Shown here piece by piece: positions 18,299 to 26,557 of a stretch of 64,000 nucleotides of DNA (position 1 is the first letter of the stretch; every line of letters starts with the position of its first letter). Below the pieces are notes generated by a model that had not been told where the DNA came from, did no database searches, and saw only the letters and a program-made list of their open reading frames with translations. The position numbers and the translations under genes are program-made. The DNA is from Candidatus Berkiella aquae (GTDB lineage: Bacteria > Pseudomonadota > Gammaproteobacteria > Berkiellales > Berkiellaceae), in NCBI RefSeq assembly GCF_001431295.2, contig NZ_LKAJ02000001.1, positions 2,046,001 to 2,110,000 on the forward strand, written 5' to 3'.

Positions 18299-19309
18299 TT
18301 ATAACTTGTTATCAAACATGAGATGTATAAAACCTTCCATTATCGCTATTTGAAAAAGTTCAGAACGTTTACGACAATGGCATTTTTCTTTAATACTCGC
18401 CAAATGAAACTCCACTGTTTTGGCTGAAATATCTAATAAAGCACCAATTTCTTTTGCCGCTTTGCCATTTAAAAAATGCTTAATCACTTGCGCTTCACGC
18501 TGCGAAAACTCAATAGCACCATATTGATATGAAATTTCCTCATTATTTTCAACAGGAAACGGTTTTTCACAAATCACTTCCAACACATACTCGTCATAAT
18601 AAAAAGATTCATTCTCGTTATAATGATAAAAATTGAGATAGTGTTTCATTGCCCTGTGTAAAAAGTGATCTTGCCTGTGGATAGGCAAATATTTAATTTG
18701 TGATGCCCAACTCTTAAAAAAAGGCTCCAATAAATCAGGGTGTTTAAAGTAGGTACCATATTTCATTAATTCTAGCTTATGAATAATAAAGCCTGATTCG
18801 CAAAGCATACGACACACATCAGGAATAGAAACATCATAATAATCTTGCGAATAGTTTTTAAAATAGCTACGCCATTCTATTTCTTTGGCTGCATGAGAAA
18901 GAAAGCGATCGTTTTTGGGATGACCATGACGAACAAAAAATTGTAAATAGGTTTTTCCCTGAGGTTTTAACGCATTATAAAGATTATTAAAAACGGTTTG
19001 CTTTTCTTTAATCCACATAAAACAATTATTCAAAGAAATCACAGCATCAAATTGTTCAGGCATACAAAGCTTGCGAGCGTCTTGCAGGGCAAATTGCAAA
19101 TTAGGTAATTGATGCTCTGTTGCTTGTTCAATCTCACTGGCTTGATTATCTACCGCTAGAAATAGCTGTTTAGGATATTGTTTTGCTAAATGAGCGCTAG
19201 TTTTACCTTGGCGACATCCTAAATCTAATATTGACCGATGGTCAGATAAATCAATCTTGCTCAATAAATGAGAGGCCCATTCAGCATGAATCGATGGCGG
19301 GGTGTTCAT
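18299..19309 (-). CDS. SAM methyltransferase fused to a LuxR-type DNA-binding domain
   Basis: A 336-residue protein with two parts. Residues about 10-130 are a class I methyltransferase fold (SILDLGCRQGKTS as the SAM-binding loop, LFLAVDN, then FDAVISLNNCFMWI). Residues about 268-328 are a LuxR/GerE helix-turn-helix (FSQREAQVIKHFLNGKAAKE, then SAKTVEFHLASIKEK). The linker, about 140-265, is unassigned. LuxR regulators normally pair the HTH with PAS, receiver or autoinducer domains; a methyltransferase sensor half is unusual. AAGGTAATGA precedes the ATG. It may sense SAM or a methylatable metabolite, or methylate and regulate; this is inference. Confidence 0.75.
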   Translation of the reverse strand: MNTPPSIHAEWASHLLSKIDLSDHRSILDLGCRQGKTSAHLAKQYPKQLFLAVDNQASEIEQATEHQLPNLQFALQDARKLCMPEQFDAVISLNNCFMWIKEKQTVFNNLYNALKPQGKTYLQFFVRHGHPKNDRFLSHAAKEIEWRSYFKNYSQDYYDVSIPDVCRMLCESGFIIHKLELMKYGTYFKHPDLLEPFFKSWASQIKYLPIHRQDHFLHRAMKHYLNFYHYNENESFYYDEYVLEVICEKPFPVENNEEISYQYGAIEFSQREAQVIKHFLNGKAAKEIGALLDISAKTVEFHLASIKEKCHCRKRSELFQIAIMEGFIHLMFDNKL

Positions 19310-19417
19310 TCATTACCTTAACTTTCTATGAGAATGCTAGAGCATTTTAATAGAATAAATGAGTGAATGAACAGTTATTATTTTTATTTATCAATATAGC
19401 TTATGGTTAAAAAGCCC

Positions 19418-19444
19418 CTATCAAACTCACAATGAGTTTGATAG
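19418..19444 (-). terminator. Terminator hairpin after the first BON gene
   Basis: A perfect 12-bp stem CTATCAAACTCA / TGAGTTTGATAG with loop CAA lies just past the stop of the BON-domain gene. On the minus strand it is followed by GGGGCTTTTTAA, giving a short U-run. Confidence 0.65.
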
Positions 19445-19459
19445 AAAGGCCCCTTGGCA

Positions 19460-19849
19460 TTATTCCCTCTGCGCTGCAGGTTCTGGTGCTTTAATCCTCA
19501 CGTCATTGACGACTTTTCTTACACCAGCAACCCCTTCAGACAATTTTATAGCATTGTCTATTTGTTGTTGATTATCCGCCGTCCCTGTTAAATGGACTAT
19601 GCCATTTTGCGTTTCAACGCTGATGGATACTGCACTAATGGCTGCATCACCAAAAAGTTTTTCCTTCAGAAATTTACTTTTGACATCAGCCGTAATGGCA
19701 GTATCTGAGCGTTGCTCTGTTGACGTTGAAGTCAAATCAGCAAGTCGCAAGGTAGTAGCCTCATATGCTGTGGTATTGGCCATCACGCCACTCACGTAAA
19801 GTGGTGACGTTATGGCAACTGCTAATACTAATAATGTTGAGCGTTTCAT
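19460..19849 (-). CDS. BON-domain periplasmic protein, copy 1
   Basis: A 129-residue exported protein: signal peptide (MKRSTLLVLAVAITSPL, cleavage near VMA-NTT) and one BON domain at residues 50-120 (ITADVKSKFLKEKLFG, VETQNGIVHLTGTADNQ, GVAGVRKVVNDV). BON proteins such as OsmY protect the envelope under osmotic or other stress by binding membranes or chaperoning outer-membrane proteins. GTAGGAGATAATTTGT precedes the ATG. It is a near-twin of the gene at 24016-24381. Confidence 0.85.
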   Translation of the reverse strand: MKRSTLLVLAVAITSPLYVSGVMANTTAYEATTLRLADLTSTSTEQRSDTAITADVKSKFLKEKLFGDAAISAVSISVETQNGIVHLTGTADNQQQIDNAIKLSEGVAGVRKVVNDVRIKAPEPAAQRE

Positions 19850-20028
19850 ACAAATTATCTCCTACTGTTATGATTTCCATCAAATTATCATATTGTTACT
19901 CTCTAATCATAGAACATGAGAATATGATAAAAAAAATAAACACTGAAATTTTCAGTAATACGCCACAAATAAATGCAAAATCCAAGGGAATATTCAGTGC
20001 AGTTTCATTGTTAAATGTAATATATGTC

Positions 20029-20042
20029 ATGTTAATTAACAT
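20029..20042. promoter_or_regulatory. 14-bp perfect palindrome upstream of the DUF6496 gene
   Basis: ATGTTAATTAACAT is a perfect palindrome ending 41 bases before the ATG of the Lys-rich DUF6496 gene, in an otherwise empty, AT-rich 230-base interval. It is a candidate operator, although AT-rich palindromes also arise by chance. Confidence 0.3.
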
Positions 20043-20083
20043 ATAATAATTAATAGTCATATAAGATATTGAATGAGGTTATT

Positions 20084-20305
20084 ATGACAGCAAAAAAGAA
20101 AGGGCATGGCACTCATAAGAGTAAATATGGCAGGGGTGCGCAAAAAACCATTAAGAAAGAAATGCATGATTTTAAACATGGCAAAGCAAAAAGTGGCACT
20201 GGTGGTAAAAAAGTAACAAGCCGCAAACAAGCAGTTGCCATTGGTATTGCAAAAGCACGAAAAAAAGGACAAAAAACCCCTGCTAAGAAAACGGCAGGAA
20301 AATAA
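20084..20305 (+). CDS. Small Lys-rich DUF6496 protein
   Basis: A 73-residue, strongly basic protein of the DUF6496 type, with the typical SRKQAVAIGIAKARKKG segment and a Lys/Ala/Pro tail (KTPAKKTAGK) like histone H1 or AlgP tails. The function is not established; nucleic-acid binding is likely from composition. The ATG at 20084 is preferred because TGAGGTTATT is directly upstream. It is monocistronic and followed by a strong hairpin. Confidence 0.75.
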   Translation: MTAKKKGHGTHKSKYGRGAQKTIKKEMHDFKHGKAKSGTGGKKVTSRKQAVAIGIAKARKKGQKTPAKKTAGK

Positions 20306-20311
20306 GTAAAC

Positions 20312-20347
20312 TTGCACTTCAAGATGTAATACATGCTTGAAGTGCAA
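20312..20347. terminator. Bidirectional terminator hairpin
   Basis: A perfect 12-bp stem TTGCACTTCAAG (20312-20323) and CTTGAAGTGCAA (20336-20347) lies between the convergent DUF6496 gene and MFS pseudogene. Short A/T tracts flank both sides, so it can serve both genes. Confidence 0.7.
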
Positions 20348-20354
20348 TTTATGG

Positions 20355-21573
20355 TTAATTAGCCACTTGTGGATATCGTGAAACCCGATAAGTAAATACT
20401 AAAGTACTTATCACCACTAACAGCATAAACGTTAGCAAAACGCCTAAATTTGGATAAAAACAAGTTATTGTCAATCCGGAAATTAACCAGGCTAAAGCTT
20501 TTAGCGCGGTGCCACTGCCCATCGCTTCGCCTTGCTCATCTGCCGATACCGAATTTGAAATCAATACCAGCAAGACATTATACATCATGGCTATTCCTAG
20601 CATCATCGGTACCACACTAACCCATGCCAATAGATCAGATTGGCATAAAATAATGGCACTGATTATTGAACAAGCAATCAATAGAATCCCACCTCTTAGT
20701 AAGGTTAAATATCGCCATTTATTCAATAAGTAACGAATCACCACTAAAATTCCCCCTGAGAAACAAGCACCTAAAAAGGTGGTAAACAATCCTATTTGTC
20801 CTGAGGTATATTGGAACTTTTCTGCTAACAACAAGGTACTTAGCTGAAAGAAACAAGCAAGGCACCAATGAACAAAAAAACAATAGCCAAGAAAAGCCTC
20901 TGATCCGCTTGTCAAAGCAAAAAGAAAAGCCTTTTTTAAACAACACTGTCAATGGCTCCTTCGCAGGTTTTGCAATAGAACCGTCTTTCGGTAAAAAAGC
21001 ATATAGCGTTATCGCATTGACGATTGTCAGCAACATCGACACCATAAATGGCATTTCAAAGTGAAATCGCCCCGTTAAGGAGGGTTCAGCTAACAATCCC
21101 CCTATCATAGGCCCCACAATAAAACCAATAGTCCCGGCAAAAGTGGCACAAGACATATTCTTGCTTTTCTCTTCATCGCTACTTAGATCAATGATCATTG
21201 CTTGCGCAATTGATTCTGATCCATCCATAAATCCTGCCAAAGCACGACATACAAATAACAATAGCAAACTTCCTTGAAAAATCGCCGATGCCGATAGCAA
21301 AAAGCTTACACTGATGCCAATCAATCCCATTAAAAGGACTTTTTTGCGTCCTTGCTGATCAGACAATCTACCTAAAAATGGGGCACCAAAAATCATACAA
21401 AACGTTGGAATCGCTAAAATCATAGAATAGCAAAAAGTTTGCGTAGCCAATGTGGTTTGCGGATTAAACAACGGTTCATAGGATTGCATGAATAATGAGG
21501 CAAATATCGGAAATACTAGCCCAATACTCATGGCATTAATAAACAGTAAAAAACAAAGTGAGAAAATTCTCAT
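20355..21573 (-). pseudogene. MFS transporter split by a frameshift
   Basis: Two minus-strand reading frames together encode one major facilitator of about 400 residues. The upstream part has TM1-6 with the MFS signature GRLSDQQGRKKVLL after TM2 and the cytoplasmic loop. The downstream part carries TM7-12 (from FFQLSTLLLAEKFQY to VFTYRVSRYPQVAN). The break is at a run of six A residues (minus strand, about 20931-20937). With one A removed the reading continues as FKKAFLFALTSGSEAF straight into TM7. It could be a true pseudogene, a phase-variable homopolymer or a sequencing error. It resembles TetA/multidrug efflux carriers; the substrate is unknown. Confidence 0.75.
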
Positions 21574-21790
21574 TTACGTCTCCTTAAAGAAAAATCTTGA
21601 TAAAATAGAAGATTTTCTCTAGAGAGAGCTTGAAATGGTTTGCCAGTATTTAATGGCAGCTTTTGAAGCTCACTCTAGGTGAGCGTATGACGAGGGAGCA
21701 TATGAAATCCTAACGTTTTCTCAAATATTGAATGCATTGTAGCTTCAAACTATTCCTGTATCAAGCCATGCGCCTGATAAGCTTGGGCAA

Positions 21791-23065
21791 TTATCGGCTA
21801 TATCTGCTCATCCGGCTTTTAAGCGGCGCACAAATAGGCTGAGTATTATCATGCATATGCTTGCATCTATTTAGCGAATAAATGACTTGCGGTGCTTTGG
21901 TTAATCTTAGCTTATCATCATGGTTTGGCAACACAGCAGGCTTTACAGGTTGTTGTGCTCTCGTTGAGGATTGTGCATACCAGGCAAAAAGTTTTGCGGT
22001 TAGCGATATTCCCAAATAGGCCGCTAAGCCAAAACCTAATGACAACCCTAGGCTAGCAGAAAAATACAGAGCGCTTACGGCGACAATACACCCTGTGATG
22101 ACAGCAATATTGGTAAGTGAAAACCAACTTTGCTCTGGTTTTTCATGCATTTTAGAGGGTTTAACATTCAATTCGTTCGATAAATACAGTGCAAAATATG
22201 GCATTGTTTTCATCGACTGCATGGCACTAAGCAACACATTATCTGCATGTTCAAAACGAATCTTTTCCGACAAACTATAGGAAGTAGATATCTCTTTTGT
22301 GACAATTTTTTCACCACCTGGCATCACGATATCACAACGTTGTCTCATGTCTTGATGCGCACTAATTAAAGCATGGACTTGCTGAGCAAATTCGATGAAT
22401 GCGGGATTATGCTTTTTAGCCTGATATTCATTAATATCTCGAAAAGCCCGAAAAACATACTCTAACTGAAATTCGCTACGCACTCGCATAATATCGTAGC
22501 AATCGGCTAGATAGATTAATTTTCTCAAATACTGGTAAGCGGGAATAGACTTGGCTGAAATGCCCTGTTTTTTAAGAACATTCGCATAATCATTGGGATG
22601 ATCTTTATAAGCAGCCGCTGCACCTACGATCTTTGCGATTTTGGGTGAAATGCCTTTTTTTATTAAAAATGCAGTACAATTTTCTCCACTTTCTTTATCC
22701 CAATAATCAATGCCATCAGCCTTTCGCCCACTGTCATGGGCTAGACCTGCAAATGAAGCTAAGTTAATAATTTCTTTTTCGGTTAAGTGCCATTCTTCAG
22801 TCAGTGTGTTGAGAGCGTGTTTAGCATAATCCGGTAATTGTGCGCAGATTAAACGATGCAGTACCTTTACATACAGACTGACACGACTGGCATGCAGTGC
22901 ACCATGATGCTCTCTTTCAAGCTGCCCATCTCGTAAATGGGCTTTAATACGGCCATTATACGGTTGCAAATAAGTCTCTTCGATGAGCTGATTAGCATTT
23001 TGATAAAAATATTTAGTTAAGTTGCTAATATTTTTATGTTGAAACCCTTTTTGCATACCATTCAT
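21791..23065 (-). CDS. HD-type phosphodiesterase like the SidE PDE domain, with C-terminal membrane hairpin
   Basis: A 424-residue protein. Residues about 50-220 show an HD-like metal site: HHGALHASRV (His58), LAHDSGRKADGIDYWDKESG (His110-Asp111) and YLADCYDIMRVRSEF (Asp188). The order and wording (HDSxRxxDGxDxWDKESG, then DCxDIxRxRxxF) recall the PDE domain of Legionella SidE effectors, which handles ADP-ribosylated and phosphoribosyl ubiquitin. Residues about 315-365 form two hydrophobic helices, which SidE lacks. The tail is basic. No mART domain is present. The ATG at 23065 is used because the codon three upstream is TTG. Relationship to SidE is from motif memory and needs a profile search. 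Confidence 0.6.
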   Translation of the reverse strand: MNGMQKGFQHKNISNLTKYFYQNANQLIEETYLQPYNGRIKAHLRDGQLEREHHGALHASRVSLYVKVLHRLICAQLPDYAKHALNTLTEEWHLTEKEIINLASFAGLAHDSGRKADGIDYWDKESGENCTAFLIKKGISPKIAKIVGAAAAYKDHPNDYANVLKKQGISAKSIPAYQYLRKLIYLADCYDIMRVRSEFQLEYVFRAFRDINEYQAKKHNPAFIEFAQQVHALISAHQDMRQRCDIVMPGGEKIVTKEISTSYSLSEKIRFEHADNVLLSAMQSMKTMPYFALYLSNELNVKPSKMHEKPEQSWFSLTNIAVITGCIVAVSALYFSASLGLSLGFGLAAYLGISLTAKLFAWYAQSSTRAQQPVKPAVLPNHDDKLRLTKAPQVIYSLNRCKHMHDNTQPICAPLKSRMSRYSR

Positions 23066-23212
23066 ATCAAACAAACTACAAATTAAGAATACTGAATTAT
23101 ATCAAATTTTTTAACGCAATCGTTGTCCATTCATCTTTTTTACCCACCTAGTTGAGAGAGTAAAACAGATGGGCTATCTTAGAACATTGCTATTAATACA
23201 GAGAATGGATGC

Positions 23213-23848
23213 ATGATCGATCTTTATTATTGGACAACGCCCAATGGGCATAAAATCACTATTTTTTTGGAAGAAGCAGGTTTACCCTATCGAATTATTC
23301 CAGTTAATATTGCTAAAAATGAACAATTTAAACCTGATTTTTTGCAGATTTCTCCCAATAATAAAATTCCAGCCATTGTTGATCATTCACCGAATCAAGG
23401 TAAAGAACCTTTCACCTTGTTTGAATCAGGCGCTATTCTTTTGTACTTAGCAAAAAAAGCAAATCAATTTATAGCAAGTGATGCGGTTGGCTATTATCGA
23501 ACATTGGAATGGCTCATTTGGCAAAATGCTGGATTAGGCCCGATGTGTGGACAAGCAAATCATTTTATGAATTTTGCACCTGAAAAAATTCCCTATGCGA
23601 TTGAACGCTATCAAAAAGAAGCAAAACGTCTATACAGCGTCCTTGAGAAACAACTCTCTGCGCAGGATTATATTGCGGATGAATATTCGATTGCCGATAT
23701 GGCATGCTACCCATGGATTGTTCCGCACAAGGCATTACAAATCAATTTAGATGATTACCCCGCCATTAAACGCTGGTTTTTTAATCTTCGAGAACGCCCT
23801 GCCATTCAAAAAGCTTACGCACTGGCAAAAGAGATCAACCCAACTTGA
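23213..23848 (+). CDS. yfcG: Glutathione transferase-like disulfide-bond oxidoreductase YfcG
   Basis: A 211-residue cytosolic GST. The N-terminal thioredoxin fold has TTPNGHKITIFLEEAGLPY, ISPNNKIPAIVDHSP and the glutathione-binding FESGAILLYLAKK. The alpha-helical C-half has QNAGLGPMCGQANHF and IPYAIERYQKEAKRLY. These blocks match E. coli YfcG closely. YfcG reduces small disulfides using glutathione and lacks the usual catalytic Cys/Ser. Monocistronic by position. Confidence 0.88.
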   Translation: MIDLYYWTTPNGHKITIFLEEAGLPYRIIPVNIAKNEQFKPDFLQISPNNKIPAIVDHSPNQGKEPFTLFESGAILLYLAKKANQFIASDAVGYYRTLEWLIWQNAGLGPMCGQANHFMNFAPEKIPYAIERYQKEAKRLYSVLEKQLSAQDYIADEYSIADMACYPWIVPHKALQINLDDYPAIKRWFFNLRERPAIQKAYALAKEINPT

Positions 23849-23962
23849 TTACCCCAGCTCCTGTAAATCAGAATAAGGCAATTCATCGTCTTTTGCGATA
23901 TGAATAGGAGCCTCTTGAAGCTTAAGTCCCTCTCCTATTTTGCGTAACACCATTGCTTTCAC
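23849..23962 (-). pseudogene. Possible remnant of a zinc-type alcohol dehydrogenase
   Basis: A 37-codon frame starting with GTG reads VKAMVLRKIGEGLKLQEAPI, which looks like the first beta-strands of medium-chain alcohol dehydrogenases, and then runs into DELPYSDLQELG and a stop. No further dehydrogenase motifs follow. It may be a remnant after internal deletion, or a chance frame. It lies between yfcG and the second BON gene. Confidence 0.3.
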
Positions 23963-23974
23963 GGTGATGTTTTA

Positions 23975-24006
23975 CATGATATTCCTCTAAACAGAGGAAT
24001 ATCATG
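23975..24006 (-). terminator. Long perfect hairpin after the second BON gene
   Basis: A perfect 14-bp stem CATGATATTCCTCT / AGAGGAATATCATG with a 4-base loop (AAAC) starts 9 bases past the stop of the BON gene. The following U-run is weak, so it may protect mRNA 3' ends as much as terminate. Confidence 0.55.
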
Positions 24007-24015
24007 GTCATGTTG

Positions 24016-24381
24016 CTATTGAATATCCGATGAAGTATTGAGCTTAACTTCATTCACAACTTTCTTAACACCATCAACCGATTCAGTCAGCTTAAGCGCA
24101 CTATCCAGTTGAGCTTGATTGGTAGCGGTTCCTGTTAAATGAACAACACCGTTCTTGGTTTCTACCTGGATTGTGATAGCTTTTGCATCAGTCGTACCAA
24201 ACAATTTCTCTTTAAGAAACTTTTCTTTGATATCAGCTGTGATCGTTTGATCTGAATGTTGCTCTGTTGACGTACTCGTAGAATGTTGCGTCGAAGTATC
24301 GAATGTTTGATCAGCAATGGCATTTGCTGCAAAGAATGATGACGCAACCATAACCAATGCTGACAATTTATTCAATTTCAT
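24016..24381 (-). CDS. BON-domain periplasmic protein, copy 2
   Basis: A 121-residue twin of the BON gene at 19460-19849. It has a signal peptide (MKLNKLSALVMVASSFFAANAIA) and one BON domain (ITADIKEKFLKEKLFG, VETKNGVVHLTGTATNQ, SVDGVKKVVNEVKL). The Ser/Thr/Gln linker before the domain (STSTEQHSD) is also shared. The ATG at 24381 follows AAGGGGAC; upstream in-frame codons lack a signal sequence. Likely envelope stress protection, as for OsmY. The two copies are 4.2 kb apart and not in one operon. Confidence 0.83.
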   Translation of the reverse strand: MKLNKLSALVMVASSFFAANAIADQTFDTSTQHSTSTSTEQHSDQTITADIKEKFLKEKLFGTTDAKAITIQVETKNGVVHLTGTATNQAQLDSALKLTESVDGVKKVVNEVKLNTSSDIQ

Positions 24382-24476
24382 TACAAGTCCCCTTATAAAA
24401 TGGAAAACTCTTATATCTTCATATTGTAGAACACAACTTTTCACTGTATTAAAAAATATCAGTGTAGCCACATTGT

Positions 24477-26420
24477 TTACTGCTTATTTTCTCTTGCCCA
24501 ATTGATTAACCCACCTGCGATTAAAATATCCACTTGTCGCGATGAAAGATCATGGCGCAAAGTAATAGGCTCTTTTTTATTTTCTACGGTTGCGATTAGC
24601 TCACTGCCTTTTTTAAGACTGTTTATGATGCTTTTCAATACAATAACATCATTTCGCTTGATTAAATCATAATCTGTTGGATTGACAAAAACTAACGGCA
24701 AGATGCCAAAATTGACTAAATTCTGCCAATGAATTCGAGCAAAGCTTTTAGCAATCACAAAATGTAACCCTAAATATCGCGGTGCTAAAGCTGCATGCTC
24801 ACGACTTGAACCTTGACCATAATTTTCGCCAGCAACGATGGCATGTCCATCTTTGTTATGAATTGTTTGGGCTTGTTTTACATAATCTTTATCAATCCTA
24901 TCAAAAACAAATTCGCTTATCTTAGGAATATTGCTTCGATAAGGCAGTACTTTAGCGCCGGCCGGCATAATATCATCCGTTGAAATATTATCGCCAAGCT
25001 TTAGCAATGCTGGACAATGCATTTCATCAGGTAATGGATGTAAAATAGGTAAAGAAATAATGTTAGGGCCTTTCACCAACTCAACTTGACGAGCTTTATC
25101 TATCGGTAAAGGTGCTTGTAACATTTCATTATTAATAATCGTTTTATGAGACTTCACTTTGGGATAAGGAAAATCTAAACTTCTAGGATCGGTAATTTTC
25201 CCCATGAGGGCTGAAGCCGTTGCGGTTTCTGGGCTACAGAGAAAAACACTATCTTCATCGGTGCCTGAACGTCCCGGAAAGTTGCGTGGAACAGTTCTTA
25301 AACTATTTCGTCCGGTTGCCGGTGCTTGCCCCATGCCAATACAGCCATTACAGCCTGCTTGGTGAATTCTGCCCCCTGCGTGAATTAAATTTTCAAGATG
25401 CCCATCTCTGACAAGTTCTTCAAGAATATTACGTGAAGAAGGATTGATATCAAATGAAACATTGGGATGAACGCGTTTTTTACTTACCATCATGGCCGTA
25501 ATTGCAAAATCACGATACCCTGGATTGGCAGAAGAGCCAATGTAAGCTTGATAGAGTTCTTTCCCTTGCACATCGCTAACGGGTACGACTTTTCCAGGAC
25601 TTGATGGCAGTGCAATTAAGGGTACTAAAGTTGAGAGATCGATTTCATCATGGAGATCATATTGCGCTTTTGGATCAGCTTGTAGTTCAACCCAATCTTG
25701 TTCTCGCCCATGGCTTTTCAGGAATTTTAATGTCTCTTGATCTGAAGGAAAAACCGTTGCTGTCGCACCTAATTCTGCCCCCATATTGGCAATAACGTGC
25801 CTGTCCATGGCGGTTAATTTCTTAACTCCTGGGCCATAATATTCAATAACAGAACCTACCCCACCTTTCACATCATGCCGTCGTAACATTTCTAAAATAA
25901 CGTCTTTTGCACTCACCCAATCCGGTAAGCTCCCTGTTAATTTGACGCCAAATACCTTGGGCATTTTGACGTAAAAAGGGTGTCCGGCCATTGCCATCGC
26001 GACTTCTAATCCACCTGCACCCATCGCTAACATACCCAGACTACCTGCTGCGCAGCTATGGCTATCAGAACCTAATAGGGTTTTACCGGGTTTACCAAAA
26101 CTCTGCATATGGACTGGATGGCTTACGCCATTACCTGGGCGGCTATACCAAATGCCAAAGCGTTGGCAGGCGCTTCTTAAAAATAAATGATCGTCTGCAT
26201 TTTTATAGTCTTCTTGAATAAGATTATGATCAACATACTGCGCACTTAGATCGACTTTGATTTGATCAACTCCCATCGCTTCAAGTTCTAGCATGACTAA
26301 TGTGCCCGTGGCATCTTGAGTCAAGGTCTGATCAATCTTGAGCGCTATCTCTTTTTTAGGGATCATCTCCCCTTCAATTAAATGGGCTTGAATAAGTTTC
26401 TGGGTGACATTAAAAGGCAT
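24477..26420 (-). CDS. acn: Aconitate hydratase, compact form
   Basis: Interconverts citrate and isocitrate with a 4Fe-4S cluster. The three cluster cysteines are seen in DSHSCAAG and QAGCNGCIGMGQ. Substrate and swivel-domain motifs are present (GAGGLEVAMAMAGHPF, NISTDDIMPAG, NYGQGSSREHAALAPRYL). At 647 residues it lacks about 240 residues of the usual AcnA (about 890), and matches the shorter aconitase branch found in several other phyla. AAGGAGTTAGAT precedes the ATG at 26420, which decides the start. It is a stand-alone gene with no citrate synthase nearby. The short form may have been acquired by transfer. Confidence 0.88.
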   Translation of the reverse strand: MPFNVTQKLIQAHLIEGEMIPKKEIALKIDQTLTQDATGTLVMLELEAMGVDQIKVDLSAQYVDHNLIQEDYKNADDHLFLRSACQRFGIWYSRPGNGVSHPVHMQSFGKPGKTLLGSDSHSCAAGSLGMLAMGAGGLEVAMAMAGHPFYVKMPKVFGVKLTGSLPDWVSAKDVILEMLRRHDVKGGVGSVIEYYGPGVKKLTAMDRHVIANMGAELGATATVFPSDQETLKFLKSHGREQDWVELQADPKAQYDLHDEIDLSTLVPLIALPSSPGKVVPVSDVQGKELYQAYIGSSANPGYRDFAITAMMVSKKRVHPNVSFDINPSSRNILEELVRDGHLENLIHAGGRIHQAGCNGCIGMGQAPATGRNSLRTVPRNFPGRSGTDEDSVFLCSPETATASALMGKITDPRSLDFPYPKVKSHKTIINNEMLQAPLPIDKARQVELVKGPNIISLPILHPLPDEMHCPALLKLGDNISTDDIMPAGAKVLPYRSNIPKISEFVFDRIDKDYVKQAQTIHNKDGHAIVAGENYGQGSSREHAALAPRYLGLHFVIAKSFARIHWQNLVNFGILPLVFVNPTDYDLIKRNDVIVLKSIINSLKKGSELIATVENKKEPITLRHDLSSRQVDILIAGGLINWARENKQ

Positions 26421-26557
26421 ATCTAACTCCTTGATATAGGCGCATTCCATTTTGCGGGTTCAAGTATAAGCGATCCAATCCACCTATCAGTATGAAGCTA
26501 GAACAAAGAAAACAGTACTGTTTGTTTACACAATCCTTAGTAATTAAACTTAATATC

